From Blasia pusilla (lineage: Eukaryota > Marchantiophyta > Marchantiopsida > Blasiales): a DNA stretch of 64,000 nucleotides. The stretch lies in the NCBI GenBank assembly GCA_050084515.1, contig CM114271.1, forward strand, positions 16,430,001 to 16,494,000. Reading direction: 5' to 3'. The notes below the pieces were generated by a model. It was not told where the DNA came from and searched no databases. It was given only the letters and a program-made list of their open reading frames with translations. The stretch's first letter is position 1, and every line of letters starts with the position of its first letter. The position numbers and the translations under genes were made by a program. This document shows positions 56,899 through 64,000 of this stretch, piece by piece.

Positions 56899-57976
56899 GT
56901 GTCATCGTCAGACGAGGGGGAGGGTGTAGAGGAGTTTGTGAGCACATCACCACACATTGTGAGTGGTCCTACCAGTTGGGCGTACGAGATGGATGACCGG
57001 GGTAGAGGACCGCGTAGGTTTTCAGGTGTAGTAGGCACGATTGAGTTGCACGATTTTATAGCAGAGTTTAGGAGTTGGTGCGACTCCCAGCGGGCCAGGA
57101 ACTCTAGAGAGTTTAACCCGTTTATAGCATGGAACGGTATGTTCCAACATTTAGAGGGGGCGCCCATGGACGATTACCATGAGTTCTCTCAGAGATATGC
57201 ATGTGAGATCGAGGCGTGGAGGCTCTACTATGACCCACATTATGTGTCATGGACGGAGCCGTTCCCGATGATGAGGAGGAGGAGTCGAGAGGCTCCGCCT
57301 CTTCCACTAGTGACGTTTTAGGAGGGGTCACTCGCACGGGAGCAATTGCACCGTCTAGTCGGGTTCGTCCCACGTTCAACCTTGTGGTTGAGTTCTTTGC
57401 TGAGTTGAGGGCGAGCTACCAGGGGGTATGGACGGAGAAGTTGCGGAGCATCCACGACTTCTAGAGGCGCTCGGGTGAGAGTTTGCGTGAGGCTTACACT
57501 CGCTGCGCGCCGGTTGATCAACGTCACTCGGGGGTGATAGAGGCTCAGCTATCCAGTCATGGTATGCGATGCTGGACCGGACCCTGCGGACACGGGTGCG
57601 GGAGGGGGTGCTTCTTATGAACACCTCCCCTACGTTGAGAGATGTTTTTAGGACCGCCGAGAACATTGAGCGCAACATGGCGGAGGAGAGCGTAGCCACC
57701 ATGGGTTCTGGGAGAGCGAAGCACGATTGTCTGCACCACCCTGTGCAACAACGTGGACTCCGAGATAGGTCGACTGTGGCACCACGAGCTCGGGGAGGAT
57801 ACCGAGAGGCCGTGCCACGAGACCCACGCCTTCATATGAGGCTGGAGCAGCCGCCTACTATTACTTGTTGGTCATGTGGTGGAGCCCATCATCGCCGCGA
57901 TTGCACTCGGGGGTCATGGACGTGTGCCTCAAAGATGGAGGAGGAGATGGTGCGCACCAGGAGGTTATTAGCATGA
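56899..57976 (+). pseudogene. Gag with CCHC knuckle, broken
   Basis: Begins MSSSDEGEGVEEF. The capsid-like region contains ELHDFIAEFRSWCDS, FNPFIAWNGMFQHLEG and YHEFSQRYACEIEAW. Frame changes occur near 57250, a TAG at 57463 and another shift near 57540-57570. The last part carries NTSPTLRDVFRTAENIERNM and the zinc knuckle CWSCGGAHHRRDC (57866-57904). A second cysteine/histidine segment (GMVIHAKCFSLHPEL) follows the stop in another frame near 57980-58035. Confidence 0.8.
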
Positions 57977-58878
57977 CTATTGTCGAGGTATGGTCATACA
58001 CGCCAAGTGTTTTAGTTTACATCCTGAGTTACGTCTTGGACCGAGGGCCGAGAGGGCACCAGAGCGAGTAGCCGGTCCGGGTGGGCCTAGAGATCGTGCT
58101 CAGGTGGTCCCGTTGGGGACGAGGAGTGGAGTTGCCCCGACAGGGTGGTGGAGTTGCCGTGGAAGAGGTAGAGTACCACCACCTAGACGCGCCAAGGAGA
58201 TGCCGGACGTGAGGTCGGGATGGTCGCCGATACATGGCGCGACTACTGAGGAGCAGATTGCCGCTATGGCATTGAGGTTACCCGATGCCGGATCCATGGC
58301 ATCGACATCATATGGAGCAGCCAGAGATCCGAGGATCCTGGATGGATGTGCGGGGTTGCCCAGATGGAGGCCGCCGCAGATTTGTGATGCGTGGAGCAGC
58401 CGCAGAGTTGGATCACAACGAGGGGAAGCCGATGGACAGACTAGGCTTCCTCAATCTTTCACGTTGTCCGAAGCGATGAGGACCCCATCGATGGGTCCTC
58501 ATCAAAGTTCCTGGAGAGTTGGTAATGTTGTTGGTGTGCAAGCACGGAGGGCGATGGGAGAAGCGAGTGCGACGACTCCTATTGTTGATGCTCAGGAGGG
58601 GCATGTGTCGAGCACGTTGTTGGGGGCGGCCACCGTTGTGTACCGCACTCCTTTATTTTTTGCTTCCGATGTTGTGACGTTGGGAGGTACGCCCGCCGAG
58701 GCTTTTCGGCTGGCCGCTTCACTATGTGAGCGCGGAGTTGGAGTTCCTGCATCACGTTCAGAGGTGATTGCAGAGGAGGTGATGGACCGCCCTTGAGCGG
58801 ATGCTCGGGCCGCCCACGTCGATTCATGGCAGTGCGGTCGCTAGTATGGCGGGATGCCCGCTAGACCCGCGATAGAGC
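57977..58878 (+). pseudogene. Gag-protease linker
   Basis: The 268-codon frame at 57990-58796 begins MVIHAKCFSLHPELRLGPR, which looks like the end of a second zinc finger. The rest is rich in Pro, Gly and Arg, with ATTEEQIAAMALRLPD, and then FASDVVTLGGTPAEAFRLA. I know no named domain for it. It lies where Ty3/gypsy polyproteins have a variable linker. Confidence 0.5.
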
Positions 58879-59330
58879 GTGCCATGGCTTCTCCTGGTGT
58901 TGTGTTCTTCGGATAACCGAGGAGAGGTCTTCCAGTTGGTGAGTCCTGGAGGTAGAGCTTTTAGTCCGCAACACGCGTCTTGTTGGTTTGGAGCGCAACC
59001 CTTGATGTTGGGGAAAGCGTCATTCAGAGGATTGGGCTTGACGAGAGCCGATGTGGAGTGTTGTCCATTTTGGATACAGACATCCTTGGGTAGAGCGAGT
59101 ACCACACAGTATATCACCCGACAGGAGGTCATGGTGAGGATTCGCCGGGACATCCTATAGATGAGTCCGTGGTGCGCGCCAAGGCGATAGTGATCGATCT
59201 TGAGTCCACGACGTCTTGGTTGGTGGAGCGTGTTATACCCGATGGGGTTTTCGGGATTATTGGGAGGAGTCATCGTCCCCTGCACCAGGATGGCGATCGG
59301 TGATGGGCGCCTTAGCTCATTACCCGTTCG
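58879..59330 (+). pseudogene. Aspartic protease region, active site lost
   Basis: The block GAQPLMLGKASFRGLGLTRA and then CPFWIQTSLGRASTTQYITRQ resembles the retroviral-type protease of this gypsy family, where the text before GAQP should include the catalytic Asp-Ser/Thr-Gly. Here codons 58981-58992 read Cys-Trp-Phe-Gly, so the Asp is missing. The downstream part (LYPMGFSG in another frame near 59228-59251) shows a further shift. Confidence 0.65.
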
Positions 59331-59688
59331 ATTCACAGTAAATGATCGAGCAACGGCCGAGAGATGGCGACCTTAGCAAAGATTTAGCGGTGCCATCACT
59401 TGGCCTAGTGATTTGATTGAGGGACATGTCCATGCAGAGGATACTCCGTTCGACATTTCTATGGAGAGGAGTGTTATGGTAGCCGCATCATTCCGTGGAG
59501 GAGAGGTGCCGTTGTGGGGCTCGATTGAGGAGCTTCAACGATTGGCGGATCGACGCGAGATCGGCTGCGTGGAGCGAGGCGTTTGCACCGAGCGTGACGG
59601 GTCCGAGAACCCGAGGTAGCGGGGAGTGCTACGATGACACCCTTGGATACAACACCCATTGTGTGGTGTACCGGGAGGAGGGTTTTCG
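59331..59688 (+). pseudogene. Spacer before the methyltransferase, unknown family
   Basis: Frame 59413-59619 contains MIEGHVHAEDTPFDISMERS and SFRGGEVPLWGSIEELQRLAD. After a shift it gives AAWSEAFAPSVTG. It precedes the methyltransferase directly and may be part of the same module. I do not recognise it. Confidence 0.4.
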
Positions 59689-60660
59689 AAAGTGTTAGAT
59701 CTCTTTGGAGGGATTAGCACCGGGTTAGTCATTGTTTTGCGAGCATGAGTGCGAAAGTCAAAGAAGATTTGTATGTGGAGAGTGATGATGTTGCAGGCGC
59801 GTCTCACTACGACATGTGGCGCAATTACGCCACGTTTTCCCGACTTATTGTCTGCGTCCGTAGTACTGGGTACCGAGTTTCCCTACCGAGGATATTTTGT
59901 TGTTGGGGCGCAGGACTTAGAGCGGTAGGACCATTGATTTGGTCATTGCCGGTTGGCCATGTCGCCAATCGAGTCTTTGGACGAGGCGGCGGGTTGGCCG
60001 ACACTCGGTCCAGGTTGTTTTGGGAGATGTTGAGGGTCTTGGCGATTCAGGAGCACCGGCCTCGTTCTCCGGCCTACATTCGGAGAATGTGCGATCTTAG
60101 AGACTCAGGTCACGGGTCGTGACAAGTGCTCATCAAAGTGCGTGCCTGGATCGCCCAAAGCAGGTGTTCTTGGATGCGGCGAGTGTAGGTTCTAGAGCCC
60201 ATCGCCCGCGTCTATGGTGGACCAACTTGGTGCCCCATGCGGTGTTATGGAGGCCGTATGCGAGAGTGGAGCGCCCCTCCCCTTTGTTAGTGGATTCCAT
60301 TCTGGATCCAGGTCATCGATCACAGGCAGTGAGGCACGATGATCGACCACCGCTGATTGTGGTCAACAAGGTAGGCAGGCCACGGGCAACCTTGCCCACG
60401 TTTGTGAGTTTTCCCGCTTCCTATGCATACAAGGAGGCCGGTCCTAGCTTGGTTTGGGATGACCAGGTTCAGCGGTTGGTGGAGCCCAACGCCGAAGAGA
60501 GAGAGAGCGAGCGATGGGATTTCCCACATGAGTGACGGCAGTACCATCAGTGTCAGAGGCATCACGACGCCATGTCTTCGGTTAGGCGATGGACTTGAAC
60601 TGCTTGACATGGATCCTCAGCTTGGGAGTGGTTGAGCAGCGTCGTATGAGATCGCGACAG
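59689..60660 (+). pseudogene. Cytosine-5 DNA methyltransferase domain, DNMT3-like, broken
   Basis: Methyltransferase motifs appear in family order across frames. Motif I is VLDLFGGISTGL (59692-59727), the S-adenosylmethionine-binding loop. The Glu of motif II is in YVESDD (Glu 59778-59780). Motif IV is DLVIAGWPC, with the catalytic Cys codon at 59960-59962. Next comes GLADTRSRLFWEMLRVL (59991-60041), like the GRLFFEFYRLL segment of DNMT3. Motif VI is the Glu-Asn-Val at 60083-60091. Motif VIII is SVGSRAHRPRLWWTNLVP (within 60164-60235), like AAHRARYFWGN of DNMT3. MGFP is at 60514-60525, and motif X is near 60571-60621 (AMDLNCLTWIL after a TAG). Enzymes of this type methylate cytosine in DNA. 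The target-recognition region between VIII and X is short, as in DNMT3. At least three frameshifts and two stops break it. Confidence 0.87.
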
Positions 60661-60965
60661 ATCACAACGGTTGCTTTGGTGAGCCCCATGCCTACCGAGA
60701 CGGTGGAGGCAGTGGCTGGGGGCGAGACCGAGGAGATCTACGCACCATGGGAGATCGGGAGAGACACCCTTGGACTTCTTGGGATGTTTTGAAGGTAAGC
60801 AAGGAGATGATAGCCACAGCATCGAGCGTGGTTTCGGGCACTGCACGTGGAGGAGATCAGAGTTTGCAGTTGGCTGCAGGAGTGCGGCCGAGTGTTGTTG
60901 TTCAAGACGGGGTTGCACCATAGCAACCACCGATACCTGCGCCGGAGAGTCCTACCGTAGTCACG
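60661..60965 (+). pseudogene. Methyltransferase-RT linker
   Basis: Short frames rich in Thr, Glu and Gly (TVALVSPMPTETVEAVAGG) without a recognised domain. Probably an unstructured linker between the methyltransferase and the reverse transcriptase. Confidence 0.45.
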
Positions 60966-61905
60966 ATGGAGACTTGGGATCTAGATATGGGCCCTAAGTT
61001 GACAGGAGGAGAGCGGCGCCGAATACATAAGTTCCTCAGGAGTTATAGGAGCTGCTTTGCGTTTAGCATGGAGGATTTGGGTACGCTGAAGGGACCGGGG
61101 ATCCGCATTGAGTTGTCGAGTGATATGCCGATCTTCCGACGACCCTACAGGTACAGTGATATGGAGAGGGCTCTGATTCAGAGTAGGAGCCAAGACTTGG
61201 TCGGAGCAGGACTAGTGGAGATGTCGCATGGGGAGTATGCATCTGCCAATGTCATGCCCGCCAAGAAGGATGTGCATGGCAACTGGACGGATAGGCGGAT
61301 GTGTGGGGATTACCAACCTATCAATCGGCAGACGAAGTCCGATAGGTATGCCATGCCCACCCTTGAGGAGATCTTTGATGCGATTGGTCACGCAAAGGTC
61401 TTGATTCATTGATTTTGAGCCGATACCATGTTGCCTCTCGATTGGAGGACAGCGTAAGACGGCATTTTGGGGCATCGATCCTCACGGGAAGGATTGTTTG
61501 TACCAGTGGCGGTTCTTACCATTTGGGTTAAAGAACGCCCCGGCTGAGTTTCAGAGGGTCATGGATAGGATCTTGGCTGGTCTGGATTTTGCTAGGTGTT
61601 ATATTGATGACATCGTAGTCTTTAGCGCCACGGTTGAGGAGCACGAGCAACATCTAGAGGAGGTGTTTCGACGATTGCAATCACATGGGCTGAAGCTACA
61701 TCCAGGCAAGTGCAAGTTCTTCTACGACCAGATTGAGTACTTGGGTCATACGATATACCCAGGGGGCCTTGGTGTTCAGCAGACGAAGGTAGAGGCTATC
61801 TCACGCATTCCACGCCCTACAGATGTGAGCCGTGTTCGCGCATTCATGGGATTGGCGAAATTCTATCGGCGATACGTCAAGGGATTGATTCGATTATGGC
61901 GCTGA
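60966..61905 (+). pseudogene. Reverse transcriptase, frameshifted
   Basis: Begins METWDLDMGPKLTGGERRRI. Blocks include FRRPYRYSDMERALI, YASANVMPAKKDVHGNW, RMCGDYQPINRQTKSDRYA and MPTLEEIFDAIGHAKV. The frame is lost after AKV (about 61400-61470) and resumes with AFWGIDPHGKDCLYQWRFLP. FGLKNAPAEFQRVMDRIL follows, then the catalytic YIDDIVVFS (YIDD at 61600-61611). HPGKCKFFYDQIEYLGH and LAKFYRRYVKG close it. Confidence 0.9.
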
Positions 61906-62632
61906 CCTTGCTCACCAAGGTGGATCACGAGTGGCACCTTTGGGGGGATGAGCGGAGCGAGCATTTCAATTGCTCAGGGCAGGTTGGCGTCCGCACCCAT
62001 CTTGAGGAGACCGATCGGGGCGTCCTTTCGATTGCACGATTGGAGCATGTTGGGGCTTGGAGTGGTGCTCACCAAAGCATGATGATGAGGGTAGAGAGTT
62101 TGTGGTGGCTTACGCTAGCCGCTCGAACAACGCCGCAGAGGCGAAATCGGCTTGTATGAGGGTGAGTTTGGTCGGTGTGGGTTGTCGCGCATTTTAGGTG
62201 TTACTTATTCGGCAACCCCTTTACCATCATCATCGATCATCAACCACCGAAGTGGTTGATGGAGTCCGACAAGCTTACAGGGAAGCTTGCGAGATGGGCT
62301 CTGTTGTTGCAGGAGTATGATTTTTGGTACATAGACCTGGAACGCTCAACCAGGATGTAGATGGGTTGAGTTGTAACCCATGCCCGAGTCAGCGAGATGC
62401 GATTGGATCTCGATGGCATGGAGAGAGTGATGAGGAGTCGGTGCCAGGATGGCACGCGTCAGCCTATTTAGGCATGTTGGCTATGGAGAGCCAGAGTGTG
62501 GAGACTTTGATGGCGAGGTCTAGTGGAGAGTCTTTGGATCCCGAGGCGGTGAGGACACGACAAGTGGCGAGATATTCATGATGATGGAGTAGTCTTAGAG
62601 TACCTTCAGACATCGGCAGCCTTGCAAGCACC
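61906..62632 (+). pseudogene. RNase H and connector, frameshifted
   Basis: LTLLTKVDHEWHLW (61896 frame) starts the connector. RNase H remains include FVVAYASRSNNAAE in another frame near 62100, HFRCYLFGNPFTIIIDHQP (62190-62250) and HRPGTLNQDVDGLS (62330-62370). Several frame changes. The tail to 62580 is the RNase H-integrase spacer. Confidence 0.75.
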
Positions 62633-63602
62633 ATGGATGCTAGAGAGCGGGATCGGATCCTACAGCGGGCCAGACGGTTCCGTTGGGAGGGGACACATGT
62701 TTTGAGGGTTTGGGAGGATGGCAGAGTACCGCGAGTGCCGCATCCTTTGCAGAGAGCACGACTAGTGCAACATGCCCACGAGGAGTTGGGTCACTTTGGG
62801 GTGAAGCGGACGTATAGCTTGCTCCGGATTCAATATTGGTGGCGAGGCATGCAGGCAGGCGTTCAGCAGCTTTGTTGCCAAGTGCATGGTGTGTGATCGG
62901 GTCCGAGCATCGTTCAATGCTCGACTCCACAATTGCATCCATTACCGATCATGGGCTTAGGGTATAGATGGAGTTTGGATTTTGCGGGACCTTTGCCCTT
63001 GACGGAGCGCCACGATCGTTATGTGTTGGTGATGGTGAGCACTTCTCGAAGTGGATCGAGTTGGTTGCATTGCCGACAAAGCAAGTGAGGGAGTAGCTTA
63101 TGCCTTCCTTGACAGAGTCTTTGAGTCATTATGGCGCACCGGTGAGGTGTTGATGACCAGGGTACCGAAGTTTCGCGGTGAGTTCCAGGCCTTGTGTGAC
63201 GGGCGATCGACCATCGCGCGACCGCGAGATCATCCCGAGGCGGATGGATTAGCGGAGAGAGTTGTGCAGACGGTGAAGAGGCGTTTACGCAAGTATGGCT
63301 TGCAGAGAGGTCACCTAGGAGATTGGGACCTCTAGTTGCTATGGTTGGCGATGGGATACAGATTCAGCAGGCAGGCATCCTTAGCGTCTTTTTCACCGTA
63401 CTTGCTACTTTATGGCCGAGAGCCACATTTACCTGCGGCCATTCGTCGAGATGCTGGTGAGATGGTGAACCTTGATGACCCAGATGTATGGGTGCGAGCA
63501 TGTTCTCAGAGGGCTGAGTTATTTCGGAGAGTGATGCTCATGGCGTTCGAGAACTTGGCGATTGCACAGCATCGGGATACGTTGAGGTATGCGACTATTT
63601 GA
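62633..63602 (+). pseudogene. Integrase, frameshifted
   Basis: Zinc-binding domain: HAHEELGHFGVKRTYSLLRI followed by two cysteine-containing segments near 62860-62900. Catalytic core: SLDFAGPL (Asp codon 62978-62980); the second Asp lies in DDQGTE (63152-63169), after which the frame shifts to KFRGEFQALC; the Glu lies in DGLAERVVQTV (63255-63257). So all three acidic residues survive but are split over frames. MGYRFSRQASLASFSPYLLL and LYGREPHLP follow. A TAG precedes 63336 and a TGA closes the frame at 63600-63602. Confidence 0.88.
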
Positions 63603-64000
63603 GGTGGTAGTTATCGACCAACTATCCGGAGGTTTCATCAGGGAGATTATGTCTATTTGCAGCAGACGGCACCGATGATGTTGGATGTGACTGCAGGGCG
63701 CACTATCCTGAGAGTGCGTGACATTTTGCCATCGGGTGTTCTCTTGCTTGAGGGACGCGATGGTATGGTATGGAATGACCATGTGCGTAATTGTGCGCCA
63801 TGTCACCTTCCTAACATTGATGGTACATTAGATCCGAGCTTAGTAGTAGTTCCTGCAGGCTTGCGTTGTATGTTGTGTGGTTCTGCCCGTGGTGCGGCCA
63901 CGATGCTAGTCTGTGATGGCTGTTCGAGAGGATGGCATATGGCATGTTTGACGCCACCTCTCACTAGGGTTCCTCAAGGACGATGGATGTGTCCCAGATG
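63603..64000 (+). pseudogene. Integrase C-terminal module and PHD finger
   Basis: In the same frame as the preceding integrase segment, past a single TGA. First a beta-rich module (RRFHQGDYVYLQQ, ILRVRDILPSGVLLLEGRDG, CHLPN), comparable in place to the GPY/F module of other elements. Then a PHD finger from 63867: CMLCGS, LVCDGCSRGWHMACL, TPPLTRVPQGRWMCP. The Cys4-His-Cys3 pattern is complete except for the last cysteine, whose codon begins TG at 63999-64000. PHD fingers bind histone H3 tails. In chromoviruses this position holds a chromodomain that directs integration. The window ends inside the finger. Confidence 0.87.

Larger units (their letters stand above)
56899..64000 (+). mobile_element. 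Ty3/gypsy retrotransposon with DNA methyltransferase and PHD finger
   Basis: Order: gag with zinc knuckle, Pro/Arg-rich linker, aspartic protease region, conserved spacer, cytosine-5 DNA methyltransferase, linker, reverse transcriptase, RNase H, integrase, integrase C-terminal module, PHD finger. The element continues beyond the window. It is GC-rich and carries at least ten frameshifts or stops, so it is a recent but dead copy. Protein blocks of pol match the antisense relic at 32.3-34.4 kb. The gene content suggests an element that can mark its own DNA and read host chromatin. Confidence 0.88.

Overview
The window reads as nuclear DNA of a land plant or close streptophyte, probably a non-flowering one. 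The evidence is a plant-type intronless EXO70 gene, a spliced YIPF1/2-type Golgi protein gene, retrotransposon primer-binding sites matching the initiator-methionine tRNA, telo-box motifs, and several families of Ty3/gypsy elements, Helitrons and non-LTR elements. Only three host genes can be supported: EXO70 (3203-5227, minus), a six-exon YIP1-family gene (16142-18837, plus; I assembled the exons by hand) and a membrane-anchored SMP-30/gluconolactonase-like beta-propeller gene (41326-42426, minus). They sit in GC-richer islands at about 3-6, 16-20 and 39-48 kb. The rest is mobile DNA or AT-rich sequence without recognisable genes.

Layout: 1-3.2 kb, no gene. 3.2-6.5 kb, EXO70 and its GC-rich upstream. 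6.57-7.18 kb, a cluster of short non-autonomous Helitrons. 7.7-11.8 kb, a decayed Ty3/gypsy element with LTR TATA box, primer-binding site, gag and broken pol. 12.47-12.9 kb, the helicase end of an autonomous Helitron. 13.5-15.2 kb, the 3' part of a non-LTR retrotransposon encoding the reverse-transcriptase end and a restriction-like endonuclease. 15.3-15.7 kb, a 38-bp minisatellite. 16.1-18.8 kb, the YIPF gene. 21.0-24.8 kb, two Ty3/gypsy copies joined head to head through inverted LTRs. 26-39 kb, mostly AT-rich sequence with Helitrons, a truncated copy of the same non-LTR family, and an antisense Ty3/gypsy relic. 41.3-42.4 kb, the propeller gene. 49-54.6 kb, AT-rich blank. 54.6-64 kb, a large Ty3/gypsy element that runs off the right edge.

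The most interesting object is that last element (56.9-64.0 kb). Between its protease and reverse transcriptase it carries a cytosine-5 DNA methyltransferase domain of DNMT3-like type (motifs I, II, IV, VI, VIII and X all visible, spread over frames). After its integrase it carries a PHD finger, cut by the window edge before its last cysteine. One retrotransposon thus encodes both a DNA-methylation writer and a probable histone-tail reader. Methyltransferase-bearing Ty3/gypsy elements have been reported from charophyte algae (from memory, de Mendoza and colleagues 2018), so the methyltransferase is not wholly new. The writer plus reader architecture, and its presence here with an older antisense relative at 32.3-34.4 kb, deserve a second look. 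This copy has several frameshifts and stops and is not intact. Several of the stops look like C-to-T changes, as expected for a methylated element.
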